Positions 12,401-23,652 of a stretch of DNA of 64,000 nt are shown here, one piece after another (position 1 is the first letter of the stretch; every line of letters starts with the position of its first letter). This DNA comes from Epichloe hybrida. Taxonomy: Eukaryota; Ascomycota; Sordariomycetes; Hypocreales; Clavicipitaceae. The stretch spans positions 3,286,001-3,350,000 of the forward strand of contig JAFEKR010000001.1 in NCBI GenBank assembly GCA_019022495.1. The letters run 5' to 3'. The notes below the pieces were generated by a model, which saw nothing but the letters and a program-made list of their open reading frames with translations, ran no database searches and had not been told where the DNA came from. The translations under genes and the position numbers were made by a program.

Positions 12401-14610
12401 TTAATCACAAGCAATACATCTAAAATCCTTATCCTTAATTTTAGAAAAATCAGGGATTCCTTTAGTTATAAGGCTAGTTTTCTTTAGTAAAGGAAGACCT
12501 AGGTGCCCTAAGTGTACATGCCATAGGCCAGCTAGTTCTAACAACCGTTAATATTGAAGATCCTTAGGGTCTGAATTAGGATCTAGACTAGGGCCCTCTT
12601 CACTAGTCCCCTGCTAGGCCCCTTGAGAACCACAGGCCTCTTGGAGAGGTATTAAGGACCCTTTTCCTCCACTAGGGCCCTCTAACACCCCTAAATCTAT
12701 TTCCTTAGATTTATAAGGGACCTAACCTAGGGCTATAGGTGAAGAAGAAGGGACTAATTCCCCTAAATCATCCCGTATGATTTCTTCAATATTATCATCA
12801 TTTTCGTTGATTTTGTCTAAATTAGAAGCCTAATCCGGCTTTTTAGAGGGAATTTGAACCTCTATAGGGTAGCTAATCGGATAGCTATGGCCCTTAAAAG
12901 CGGCGTAGGTAAAAGGTCAGATGTAATGAGAGTTATTACAGGGCCCTTTAGATAACTTTGGCGTAGATTGGTTTTTAATGTGAAAGAAAAAACCATGTTT
13001 TTCTATATCTAAGGTTGCAATACAAGACTTATCTTTAAGATAAAGTAGGTTTTTTATAAGGCAACCACCAGATATATAGTGCGTAAGTTCACTAACTATA
13101 TTAACATTAAGCTAAGGAAAATATAGCGCATCTTTAAGCACTAAGGTCCTATATTTATTAGGATTCTTTTGATATAAGACCTCAAAAACAGCACTACCGT
13201 GACCCTTAGCGTAAATAGGGCCACCACCAGTTATAATAGGGTCGGATTCCCCCTTTTTATAGGGGGTATAATCCCTAAAGACCTCCCTAGAATTAATAAT
13301 ATATATAGTCGAGCCTATATTATATAATAGGGCCTTTTTTATGTCTTTGCTGTAATAATTAAAACCATTTAAGGTTTTAATTTCTTAATTTTCATTATCT
13401 GATTCACTAGAGCTAGAATCAGAGCTGCTATCACTAGAGCTCTTATAACTAGTCTTATGAAGGCTAGGCTTCTTGTACGGTTTAAGAGCACCGTTAGAAA
13501 GGTTGTAATTTCCTAGTATAAAAGATCCCTCTCTAGAGGTCTCTTTATTATCCTTTTTATCTGATTTTTAACCTTTTTGCTTCTTTTTCTTCTTCTTATT
13601 AGAAGAAGAATTAGAATTAGAAGAGCCCTTATTTTCTTCAGAGCCTCCTTTCTTCTTCTGATCCTTAGGGGCCTTTTCTTTTTCTTTGGCACCCTTTTTA
13701 AGGTTTTTAGCCTTATAATTCAGGGCTTTGGATACTGTAGATGATTTATCCCTCTGTTCTGCTAGAAGGTCTGCTATTAAGAATTGAAGATTTAGGGCAT
13801 CTAGGGGAGCCCCTATAGCCCTATTTGTATGCATGCTAAATCGTTGCCTCTTAGCCTACTAAGGGAAGGTTGATTTTAGGGATTGAAGATATTAATTAAC
13901 CTGATCTATCGGAGCAATCAGGACCCCTGAAATCGATAATCTAGCTAGTAGATTATTAAAGACTGCATTAAAGGACTCTAGAGTCCCCTTAAACTCTTAA
14001 AAATTCAGGTTATGAAATTCTGAATATAGGGACCCCCTCTGGATTTCAACGCTATGTGAATATTGCCTTATAAGTAAATTATAGGCTTCTTTAGGTGATT
14101 TTTGCTAAGTTATAGCGGCTTGGGGTCCTTCTGTATAACTATCCCTTAGTAATATAAGGATAATAGCTTGATCTAGATCCCCTAGCGCCCTAGAACTCTC
14201 CGGATTATCTAGAAAATTAGGCATGCCTAAAGCTCTAAAGTAGATAGTTAGGGCTTGTTTCTATTGTTCGAAATTTTCAGCTCCTTTAAGCCTAGCAGTC
14301 TCTGGGAAACTATAAACCCTCTTATTAAATTCCTTAATAATTGAATTATTAAAGGTTGCTTGTACGGAGCTAGATTCAGCTTGTTGTTCTTGAATAGGCT
14401 GCTGATCCTGCTGCTAACTAGCGGGCTTATTAGATTCCACACCCTCTATACGACTATTTATAGTTATAGATAAGCTTTCTAGCTTCTCTAATAACTAGTC
14501 TATAGTTGCTTGTTACTTAATAGCCTGCTCTTTTAGCTGGTTATTTAGAACCTCTTGCGCACTAGGGTCAGGGATTACAGGTCCCTTTCCCTTTCCTTTG
14601 GTATTCATTT

Positions 14611-14850
14611 TCCTTTTTTATAGAAGGGAAAAGCTTCTATCTTGCGGGTCCTTCCTTTTTTATAGAAGGGAAGTCTTCTGTATTTGAAATTTATTCCTTT
14701 TTATAGAAGGGAAAAAGCTTCTATCTCGCGGATCCTTCCTTTTTTATAGAAGGGAAGTCTTCTATGGCCACAATTGATTCCTTTTTATAGAAGGGAAAAG
14801 CTTCTTTCTCGCAGGTCCTTCCTTTTTTATAGAAGGGAAGTCTTCTGTAT
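14611..14850 (-). repeat. 42-bp tandem repeat in the Copia-D leader
   Basis: TATAGAAGGGAA recurs at about 14619, 14661, 14701, 14745, 14786 and 14828, a spacing of about 42 bp. Two alternating versions (AAGCTTCT and AGTCTTCT) make a higher-order unit of about 84 bp, three times over. The array lies between the 5' LTR and the gag ATG (14608) of Copia-D, so it is in the untranslated leader of the element's RNA. Confidence 0.8.
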
Positions 14851-14904
14851 TCGCACATAAAATGACCTAAAAGGAATCTATAGTGATAGAGCCAGGCTCA
14901 TAAC

Positions 14905-15163
14905 CTGTTGAAATCAAAAGAGTGGACCGATCCGACTGAACCTAGGATTACAAAGCCTTATATATTTTAACACTCCCCCTGGAATTGTATATCCAAAGTG
15001 CCCTATTGGAGGTTAGGCTTATACTAGCAATTGAATTTCTTTAGTTGTTTTTTTTCGGCAGGGTTTAAACCTATAACCTTACCTCGCAGAGTAGTGCTCC
15101 ACTGTGGTGGGCGGGCTAATACGCTACAGTGAGCCACAACCACTGCGCCACCGGGCTCATAAC
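14905..15163 (-). mobile_element. Composite insertion beside the Copia-D 5' LTR, including a tRNA-derived SINE-like head
   Basis: On the minus strand 15163-15040 reads like a tRNA-type RNA polymerase III promoter: GGTGGCGCAGTGG (box A-like) then about 75 bp later GGTTTAAACCC (box B-like), followed by an A-rich tract. Further on (14976-14906) come CCAGGGGGAG, resembling a polypurine tract, and a 70-bp segment starting TGTTAAAATA and ending ATTTCAACA, like a tiny LTR. GGTTATGAGCC occurs at both ends (15163-15153 and 14904-14894), so it may be the target duplication or a repeated primer-binding region. A SINE insertion, or a template-switch joint between two retroelements, are both possible. Confidence 0.5.
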
Positions 15164-15164
15164 C

Positions 15165-15449
15165 TAATGAAATGTAGGGAGCTAGTTGCCAGCTAGCAAC
15201 AGCTGTACGGGTGCAAGCTCTACGGTCAGGGACCAATAGGGCTGCAACGTTAAATTAATTAACGCAACGTAACGGAAGGTTATAGCAGTTATTAACTAAT
15301 AGAATTTAATCTAGATTACTTTTATAATATCTTATAGAGCAATAGAATTGATTTTAAATACGTTGTACAGGTAATGCGGCTGTTGTTAGTTGAGAGGACT
15401 AGCTACCTAGCTAGTTGAAAAGATCTTCTTCCTCTCATAGACCTACCGA
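15165..15449 (-). repeat. Copia-D 5' LTR, part next to the internal region
   Basis: This is the first 285 bp (plus-strand order) of the second Copia-D LTR, starting TAATGAAATGTAGGG. It is cut at 15449 by the hAT-like element and continues at 18376. Joining the two pieces restores the order seen in the intact LTR at 8606-9429. Confidence 0.9.
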
Positions 15450-16204
15450 CAGAGCTTTACATGTAGTGTAGTAAATGTAGTATTTTGACTTTCCTTGTAG
15501 TATGTAGTGTAGTGAATTGTAGTGTAATGTAGTATAAGGCTAAAAATAAAAGTGGGGCATATTAATATCTTATAATATTCTTTAGATTTTTCTTTATTAA
15601 CTTAATATTAGCTTTCTTTTTTATTAGAATTTAGTTATTTAGTTATAAATCTTTAAAGTTTATACTTATTTAAACTATTAAGCTTATAATAGGAATAGGG
15701 TAGCTAAGTATGGTATTTTTAGTATTACTATATAACTCTATTTATTTCCTAAATTCTAAAGGTTATTTTATCTTTCTAGATTTTTAATTAGATTTAATAT
15801 TCATTTTAATATACGTTTTTTACTTTAAATCTAAGATTTACCCTAAAGAAATTATTTACTATTATATATAAATAGGATAATAAATCTAATAATAATATAT
15901 TTATAAAGATAAGCTATTTATAATAAATAAATATTTTTACTTTATATTATAGAAGGGTTTTTAGCTATATATTTTCTTTTATTATAATTATAAATAATTA
16001 TATTAAGTTTTTAGGTTTTTTAAGTTAAAAGAAATATAAAAACCCTTAAAAAAGCTTTGAAAAAGTAGCTAGAATATTATTCTTATAATATTAAAAAGAA
16101 ATATAATATATTTTCCTTTATTACTAAAATTAGAAAAAAAAGCTTTAAAAGTAAGCTAAAGAATATATACTATTTTTAGCTTACTTACTTAGCTATATAT
16201 TATA

Positions 16205-16960
16205 CTAAAAAGTAGGTTTAAAAGTAAACCTTATTAACTATACCTTTTATTTACTAATAGTTTCTATGCTTTTTCTATAAATTTGTCTAAAGAAAAAGAT
16301 ATATTAATAAAAGTAAGTCTAAAGTAAGTCCTTATAATTATACCTTTACTTACTAATAACCTTTATGCTTTTTCTATAATATAGTCTTAGAAAAAGGAGG
16401 TATTAATAAAAGTGGGTCTAAAGTGGGTTCTTATAATTATACCTCTACTTCCTAATAACTTTTATGCTTTTTTCTATAATCTAGTCTTAGAAAAAGGAGG
16501 TATTAATAAAAATGGGTCTAAAGTGGGTCCTTATAATTATCCCTCTACTTCCTAATAACTTTTATACTTTTTTCTATAATCTAGTCTTAGAAAAAGGAGG
16601 TATTAATAAAAGTGGGTCTAAAGTGGGTTCTTATAATTATACCTCTACTTCCTAATAACTTTTATGCTTTTTTCTATAATCTAGTCTTAGAAAAAGGAGG
16701 TATTAATAAAAGTGGGTCTAAAGTGGGTCCTTATAATTATCCCTTTACTTCCTAATAACTTTTATGCTTTTTTCTATAATCTAGTCTTAGAAAAAGAAGG
16801 AATTAATAAAAGTGGGTCTAAAGTGGGTCCTTATAATTATACCTCTACTTTCTAATAACTTTCATGCTTTTTTCTATAATCTAGTCTTAGAAAAAGAAGG
16901 AATTAATAAAAGTGGGTCTAAAGTGGGTTCTTATAGTTGCCTTTTACTTAGAGTTTATAC
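16205..16960. repeat. 100-bp tandem array in hAT-1
   Basis: AGTGGGTCTAAAGTGGGT recurs at exactly 100-bp steps (16411, 16511, 16611, 16711, 16811, 16911). More diverged copies start near 16311 and 16211, giving about 7.5 units. Units differ mainly by transitions. The same AGTGGGTCT doublet lies at the centre of the small hAT MITEs at 29363 and 38150. Confidence 0.9.
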
Positions 16961-17010
16961 TTTTTTTTAATTAGTTATAGAATTATTTCTTAAAAAGAGA
17001 TATTAAATTT

Positions 17011-17565
17011 ATTATTACTATTACTACTATTACTACTACTACTACTATTATTACTATTATTACTATTATTACTATTACTACTATTATTACTATTATTACT
17101 ATTATTACTATTATTACTATTATTACTATTATTACTATTATTGCTATTATTACTATTATTACTATTATTACTATTATTACTATTATTACTATTATTACTA
17201 TTATTACTATTATTACTATTATTACTATTATACTATTATTACTATTATTACTATTATTACTATTATTACTATTATTACTATTATTACTATTATTACTATT
17301 ATTACTATTATTACTATTATTACTATTATTACTATTATTACTATTATTACTATTATTACTATTATTACTATTATTACTATTATTACTATTATTACTATTA
17401 TTACTATTATTACTATTATTACTATTATTATTACTATTATTACTATTATTACTATTATTACTATTATTACTATTATTACTATTATTACTATTATTACTAT
17501 TATTACTATTATTACTATTATTACTATTATTACTATTATTACTATTATTACTATTATTATTATTT
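17011..17565. repeat. 9-bp array (ATTACTATT)n in hAT-1
   Basis: About 60 near-perfect copies of a 9-bp unit made of the triplets ATT, ACT and ATT. One base is missing near 17230. That is why the open frame through it (17141-17629) changes from poly-Leu to poly-Tyr. That frame is an artefact of the repeat and not a protein gene. Confidence 0.95.
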
Positions 17566-17788
17566 TAAAAAATATAAGAAAGAAAAGTATTTTATTTTAT
17601 TAATATATTTAAAAAGCTTAAAATACTAAGTAATTAAAAAGTATAGCTTCTTCTATAGTAATTTCCTTATACTTATTTATATTTATATTTTAGTTACTTA
17701 TTTACTATTTAATTTTAATTAAACTTTAACACTAATAATATTATAAGTTAATATAATTTATTATAGCTTATAGTAGCTTATAAACTAT

Positions 17789-18232
17789 AAGCTATTATAA
17801 GCTATTATAAGCTATTATAAGCTATTATAAGCTATTATAAGCTATTATAAGCTATTATAAGCTATTATAAGCTATTATAAGCTTTTATAAGCTATTATAA
17901 GCTATTATAAGCTATTATAAGCTATTATAAGCTATTATAAGCTATTATAAGCTATTATAAGCTATTATAAGCTATTATAAGCTATTATAAGCTATTATAA
18001 GCTATTATAAGCTATTATAAGTTATTATAAGCTATTATAAGCTATTATAAGCTATTATAAGCTATTATAAGCTATTATAAGCTATTATAAGCTATTATGA
18101 GCTATTATAAGCTATTATAAGCTATTATAAGCTATTATAAGCTATTATAAGCTATTATAAGCTATTATAAGCTATTATAAGCTATTATAAGCTATTATAA
18201 GCTATTATAAGCTACTATAAGCTATTATAAGT
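17789..18232. repeat. 10-bp minisatellite (AGCTATTATA)n in hAT-1
   Basis: About 44 copies of a decamer, nearly all identical. Its reverse complement is a rotation of the AGCTTATAAT unit found at 38931-39180 and 63591-63860. The 100 bp before it (about 17650-17760) match, in reverse orientation, the sequence beyond the array at 63900-64000, so these two arrays lie in related elements. Confidence 0.95.
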
Positions 18233-18375
18233 AATTATATTACTAAAAATTATAAATACTACAAATACTACAAAATACTACATGTAGTGTAGTGTAGTAA
18301 AAAAATTCCCTTGTAGTGTAGTGTGTAGTGTAGTGTAGTATGTAGTGTAGTGTAGTGCAAAGCTCTGCCTACCGA

Positions 18376-18935
18376 CCGTATTGGTGGATCCGGGCTGCTA
18401 ACGGGGTCTTACAGGCCACTTTTGATTTTCCGCAAAATTCATTTGTATGCAAAAACCAAAAAATCGACTCACCACCATACTAGCTAGCAACCCGTATGCA
18501 CTAACTTTTGGTCCAAAAAATAACCTTACATAAAGAGAAAGCCCTATCTTTAAGCTTCAATTTGCTATATGTAAAACTTTTGTACGACCTCTAGATAAAG
18601 AGAAAATTGCTGTTAAAGATAGCTATAAGGTAAGTTATGTGTAGGGTAACCTGCTTACGTCACCCTAGCTTACGTCACCCTAGCTTACCTAATTACTAGT
18701 AGCGTGGTTATAGCCACACTTGTAGCCATAACGTAATTGACTAATTAGTCATCCACACGGTCGGTCGCAGCTGTTGACAGCTGCGACGCAGCCGTTGACA
18801 GCTGCGACGCAGCCATTGATAGCTGCCCTCGCGACCGTTGACAGCTGCAGTGCAGCTGTCAGACTTGCAAAGCAAGCTAGTAATAAGAAGGTTCTTTAAC
18901 TAGAAAAGGGCTAAAAATAGGTCTTATTTTTAACA
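18376..18935 (-). repeat. Copia-D 5' LTR, outer part
   Basis: This continues the LTR interrupted at 15449 and ends TTTTTAACA at 18935, followed by the ACTTG target duplication (18936-18940). It contains a CAGCTG-rich imperfect palindrome cluster (about 18765-18865) with one more 21-bp unit than the other LTR. Confidence 0.9.
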
Positions 18936-19749
18936 ACTTGTAGCACACTTGCCTCTAAGTTATATAGCATAGTTTAAGGCGTAGATATTGCTTACACGAT
19001 TTCCACGACTCTATATTAGATTACGGATTAATTAAAAATACCTTGGATTCCTATAATTCTTTATACTAACTCTTTTTCGTTATATAAATATCTTATAAAG
19101 CTAGGAACTATAAAGGAGAAGAGACTAATGATTAATATCATAGCTCTTCGTTAATTATACGAGAGGCACAAGATCTACGAAGTTAGGTGGATTAATAGTA
19201 ACGATAATCTAGCAGATGTAATAACTAAATTATTGCTAAATTCGTCGCTTTCCTCTTTAATTAATTTAAACGAATTAATAATTCGTGTTAAAGGATAGGT
19301 AAAGAGACCTATAATATTAGGAAACAGGAGCTTAGGTAAGGAATAATAGATTAATTCAATTAACTAATGCCACGATAGCTAATTAAAGCAGCGGATTCCT
19401 ATTAAGGGATTTACTTATATACACTTTCCTTTAATCTAATTTTATTACGTTTTTGAGCTCTTTAGCTACGAAGGAAAAAGAGAGATTACTAGTGTTAATT
19501 CCTTTAGATTTTCATTAGTTTAATTGTAGCTAAAGACTAGACTAATTGTGGGTCTAGCGCAATACACGCAATATGATTGGCTGCATTAATTCGCCACCCC
19601 CTTTTATACCTTACATACGGATTTCGCTTACTTTTCTAGCATCTAGACTTTCCCTCTCTTCTCTCTCTTTCCTAGCTAGCTAACTAACTATTATTGACTT
19701 CAATTTATACGGGATTTATTACCTGCGCAGGACCTTGGTGTAACCAACA
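18936..19749 (+). mobile_element. Copia-A copy 1, right part: rest of RNase H, polypurine tract and 3' LTR
   Basis: It resumes the RNase H frame cut at 8605. The joined reading matches copies 2-4 through the conserved LGTIKEKRLMI and RWINSNDNLAD blocks and ends near 19290. The polypurine tract GGAAAAAGAGAGA precedes the 3' LTR. The target duplication AATAA follows at 19750-19754. Confidence 0.9.
19493..19749 (+). repeat. 3' LTR of Copia-A copy 1 (257 bp)
   Basis: It starts TGTTAATTCC and ends GTAACCAACA. It has the same length as the 5' LTR at 2661-2917. Its last 70 bp keep more C and G than the matching part of the 5' LTR, and its first 70 bp keep fewer. Confidence 0.9.
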
Positions 19750-21480
19750 AATAAGGTTACTATTAAAGTTAGTAGATTAGAAGTCCCTTTATATATTAAG
19801 ATCCTAGGACTCACTTAGGTATTTACCTATAAATTAGATTAATTAGGCTACCTTATAAGGCATAAGGCTTAATTATATATGCTTAGGAATTAGCAAGTAA
19901 AAGGGAACCTTTCTATAAGAGCTACTATATTAGTAAGCATTATATTTAGGCTCCTTATAGTAATTCTATACTACTTTAACCTTAAAGCTTATTAGTATAA
20001 CTTTATTATAGCTTTCCTAAACTGAAAGCTAGATAAAGAGGTATATTATAAGATACCGCTAGGTTATAGGGATAAATAAGCTTACTTAAAGCTCTTAAGC
20101 ACTCTTTACAGGTTATATAAAGCTCCCCTTCTTTAGATAAAGGAATTAATTAAATAGTTAGTAAGCAAAGGATTTATATAAATCTTTAAGAATATTTATA
20201 TGTTCATTAAGGATAGATTAATTATCTTCTTTTATATTAATAACCTTATAACCTTATTTATAAAAGGGAAGTTAGCTCTTTATAATAAATTTAGAGAGAG
20301 ACTCTTTAAAAGATATAATATTAAGAACCTTAGCAAATTATAATAGTTCTTAGGGGTTAAAATCATTAGAGATCGTGAAAATTAATAATTATAGCTTAAT
20401 TAAAAGTCCTATTAGAATAAAGCCGCAATTAAATTTAATATTAAAGTCCTAGAATAAAAGCTAATAGCATTAATAACTACTATTTTACTTAATCCCTTTA
20501 AAGGTAATATTAATCTAAAGGATTTAAAAAGATATTAATCCTTAGTTAGTACTTTACTATATCCTATAATTATTACATAGCTAGATATTACCTTCATAGC
20601 ATTATAACTATTATAGCACCTTTAATGCCTAGGACCTTAGTATATAGAAGCTGTAGAAAAGGCTCTAGAGTATAGTTATATATAGGGAGATCTCTTAATT
20701 AAATTTAATAGTAATAACCCTAAACTTAAAGTATATAGTAATACTTCCTTTACTAATAATCTAGTTATAAGAAGAAGCTTATAAGGCTATATTGTAAAGC
20801 TCTTTAAAGGTCCTATATTCTTTAAAGCAAGAAGATAAAAGACTATAATAACCTCTTCTATAGAAGCAGAGCTCCTAGCGCTATTATATTATAGTAAAGA
20901 GCTAATTACCTTTAAATAATTATATTAAGAAGTTAGATTACATCTTAGAGATAATACCCTTAAGATTAAATATAATAATATATAGATAATTTATTTTCTT
21001 AAGGAAGAATTTATTAAGCTTATAACGCAACTACGCTATATTAATATCTATTACTACTAGCTTTATTAAGAGGTTATAAAGGGAACCTTTAATATTACTT
21101 AGAAGGTAATAAAAGAGATAATTACTAATAGCCTTATAAAGCTACTAATAGGAAAAGTATTTATGGATTTTAGATAGGTACTAAGGCTTATATAGTTACT
21201 AGATTAAATACTTAGTACTAACCTAAAAAAGCAGGAATTACTAGAAGACCCTGCGATAATTAATAATAATTAAATTATTATAAAGATTAATCTAATTAAA
21301 TTATTATAGGATACCTTAATTACAGGCCTCCTAGGGGGATATATTAGAATCCCACTACAAGCGTTTAACCGCATACAAGTAACTTAGACACTAGGACCTA
21401 CCTAACTAGTTACTTTTCTAGACCTTTAGTAAATGCATAGTATAGTTTATATAGGCAGATTACACACCCTATAGTACAGG
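19750..21480 (+). mobile_element. Copia-B, 3' segment: reverse transcriptase and RNase H
   Basis: It continues the reading broken at 2660. Typical copia blocks are visible through the stops: a degenerate 'KARLVxxG' region near 19850; YKIPLGYRDKQAYLKLL then LYRLYKAPL near 20050-20130; the catalytic YVDD box as YINN (20233-20244); and RNase H with VYSNTSFTNN, RRSLQGYI and TTSSIEAELLAL spellings (about 20730-20890; here ITSSIEAELLAL). Both catalytic Asp codons read Asn, as G-to-A RIP would give. The right edge is vague. Base composition becomes normal near 21480 and no clear LTR was found. Confidence 0.8.
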
Positions 21481-22352
21481 TACTTAGTTATTTAAACCGT
21501 AGTCCGCGCCCTCTTACAGGATCGGGCAACTCAATCCATACCTTCATTTCTGATCCTAGCTGCTCGGTCCAACAATTATGCATTGAGCGCGCCCCGTTGC
21601 GTTCCAAATTGACCTAAATTCGGCGGCTTGGACAAACAGCTACGTCTCGTTCGTCCAGAAGCCAGTGTTAGACATTGCCTCGAATGCGGCGACTTTGCAG
21701 CGTTCGGATTAGGCACGATTGATGTACCTGTCGCAAGCTGACCATCATACCACACTCCCTCTTGTCCCATTCGCGCCGTTTGAACTTGAAGCGAAATCTT
21801 TGTAGAATTTCCTCTTGTTTATTTCTAGGATAAACCTGTAGTGTGGTTCTCTATGCATGCCCCTCAAGTTAACCGCCCCTTAGTAGTGCGTGGGGAATAT
21901 TAACTTGCAAATCATCTTAGTCTCTGTGCACACTCATCAGAATTGGGTTCGCATGAGGAATCCTGAGATTTGGATAATTGACCGGATCGCTGTGAACGTG
22001 GCTAACCCATTATCTTGAGATGACGCATTGTGGCCAGTGTTTAGGAAGGATTTGGCATCGTGTAGCGGTTGCCCGTGCTGGAGATATCGCACCCTTACAT
22101 CGCAGCCTCACATCTGAGGCATCCCTCATCATTCCTCTTCGTTTGCTGACGCAGCTCCTCGCATCTCGTTTGTTATCGCGATTCATCGGTAGGCTTGTTT
22201 GAAGACCTCGAATCACTTGTTGATTGATTTGAAGCTTATATAGCTCCCGTTTTTCCCTGTGATAAATTTCCTAGAAAATTAATCTTCATCTTCTCTTCTT
22301 TCCACTCTTTGCATCATTCCATGACTACTTATGCGTGTCTACATAAGGGATA
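21481..22352. other. Left edge of the gene island, no gene recognised
   Basis: Composition changes abruptly here from AT-rich to balanced. Short open frames on both strands (for example 22020-22202 and 22010-22216) overlap each other, lack a recognisable motif and are probably chance. I see no tRNA, repeat or transposon end. Confidence 0.5.
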
Positions 22353-23037
22353 ATGCACGCACAAATTAGTGGCCAGTCGGCAGCGCTACGAGGATCCCAA
22401 CAAGCGAATCTTTGTGGGTTACAATGCCCGTTCCGCCCCTCGCCTGGGCAATCCTCCATGGCGGAGAGGCCAACTCACCTCGGCGAGTACGTCCTTGAGG
22501 GCGACTCCGACTCCGATGTCCACTCTGAGGGCGAGGAGTATGACCTTCCGTGCTCGCCTTGCATCAATGACGTCCGCACCAAGGGTGAGCACAGTTGCGC
22601 CCCGGGCGCGCATCGCGCGTGTGCCCCCTGCCGGGCTGCTCGCCGTACTTGCGTCTAGGAGACGCATTTGTACAGTGGCGACCCCAAACTTCGTCGCGCT
22701 TACAAGCATTTAGAAAACCTCATTGCAGCCAGTCAAGCCATCGAACAATACCGAAACCATGCACCCGGTGGCTATACAGGTTCCGAGCCAGAACCGAAGC
22801 CTAAGATTCGACGGGAGCGACAACTACATGGTGGGAATGTATTACGATCTGGTGAGCGGGGAGTGCATAAAGCCTGGCTTGGTGATTTTACATCAGGACA
22901 TGTTGGTACAAGGGAACATTCCTTGTATGCGTTGTGCCTGGTGGATAGCTCCCAAAGACCACTGGTACGAACACAGTGCAATAGGTGGACCAGGTGGCGG
23001 CATTTGGTTCATCGAGGAGCGTTTCCGATCCCTCTAA
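22353..23037 (+). pseudogene. Decayed gene of unknown function with Cys-rich segment
   Basis: One frame runs from 22353 with an acidic stretch (GDSDSDVHSEGEEYD), then a Cys-rich block (CSPC...HSC...CAPCRAARRTC). It is broken by a TAG at 22656-22658 in the context GTC-TAG-GAG, which a single C-to-T change from CAG would give. The same frame continues with GDPKLRRAYKHLENLIAAS to about 22800. A one-base shift then gives a second convincing stretch (NYMVGMYYDLVSGE, then PCMRCAWWIAP) ending at 23037. The Cys spacing suggests metal binding, but I do not recognise the family. A spliced gene with unusual introns cannot be excluded. Confidence 0.45.
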
Positions 23038-23203
23038 CTGGCGTCTATCCTTGATAGGCGTTTAATTTTGAGACAGAAGGTACCGTTGCTTCCTGCTCAT
23101 CTTCAAAATGCCTCTATTTAAATAATTTTACAGTTTACTAATAGTGTCAAACAGCGTTATAATTGCTCATCCTACATAGCAATTCGTCTGCCTCCTTCAG
23201 TTC

Positions 23204-23549
23204 AATGTGACTGACTCATATCTCAAAGCCTTTGAGGAGGGTTTTCGACGATCAATGAAAATTAGAGATAAAATCGGCAAGCGCTTGTGTGACGTACTGC
23301 AACGAGCGAGAGACATAATTGAGGGAAACAGCACTGCCTTTGAGAAATTGACTGCGGCAGTCGGGCATGAATGAGACCCTGGCTCGGTCCGTTGCCGCCC
23401 AGGAAGCCAGCACTGCCGCCGTGCAGTCCACGGAAGTTTTGGGGGTTTATAAGGATCTGTTCTCGGAGTTTGCGATGGAGGCAGACGGGTTGCTGGCCTC
23501 GAGGAAAATGGATGTGCTGAGGGAGGCGGCCATCCGATTCAAGGACTGA
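23204..23549 (+). pseudogene. Decayed helical/coiled-coil ORF, function unknown
   Basis: Two overlapping frames form one plausible helical protein. Positions 23204-23374 read FEEGFRRSMKIRDKIGKRL and onward to a stop. From 23367 the shifted frame reads MNETLARSVAAQEAS through KMDVLREAAIRFKD to a stop at 23549. The overlap at 23367-23374 looks like a single-base indel. The preceding CTCCTTCAG (up to 23200) could be a splice acceptor, so this may be a later exon of the ORF before it. No family is recognised. Confidence 0.35.
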
Positions 23550-23652
23550 TACCCTGAGACTGGTTGGGGAGACAATTGCTCGTTGGGAATGGCTTCATTT
23601 TTTTATGGTCGGGGGCGACCATCGGGGTGCTGGTGGACGTGTTGGGAAGGTG

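Larger units (their letters stand above)
8606..15164 (-). mobile_element. Copia-D: 3' LTR and internal region on the minus strand
   Basis: This copia element is inserted in the RNase H of Copia-A copy 1, with TSD ACTTG at 8601-8605 and 18936-18940. On the minus strand the order is: gag from an ATG at 14608 down to about 13560, with a Lys/Ser-rich end (open frame 13834-13568); protease near 13300; GAG-pre-integrase near 12500; integrase with an intact EQNGLAERS (about 12030-12065); reverse transcriptase about 11300-10450 with YVDN at 10609-10598 (YVDD with the last Asp changed); and RNase H about 10300-9680 ending in an ADSLTKPL motif. A polypurine tract (GAGGGGG on the minus strand) abuts the 3' LTR at 9430. 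It carries fewer RIP stops than its host, which fits a later arrival or fewer copies. Confidence 0.9.
15450..18367. mobile_element. hAT-1: non-autonomous hAT-like DNA transposon of 2.9 kb filled with tandem arrays
   Basis: The ends are CAGAGCTTTACA on the left and TGCAAAGCTCTG on the right, terminal inverted repeats with one mismatch. It is flanked by a perfect 8-bp duplication CCTACCGA (15442-15449 and 18368-18375). The intact Copia-D LTR at 8606-9429 has a single CTTACTGA at the same place, so the empty site is known. An 8-bp TSD with CAG-type ends is the hAT superfamily pattern. No transposase reading is seen. Subterminal regions carry GTAGT/CACTA-type short repeats. The interior holds a 100-bp, a 9-bp and a 10-bp tandem array, listed separately. 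Confidence 0.85.

Noticed and set aside
17141..17629. 162-codon ORF of poly-Leu then poly-Tyr
   Set aside because: It is a translation of the 9-bp ATTACTATT array; the Leu-to-Tyr change is a one-base slip in the repeat near 17230.
22010..22216. Overlapping ORFs on both strands near 22.0-22.2 kb
   Set aside because: Each is the shadow of the other, with no motif, no partner exons and no clear splice sites.
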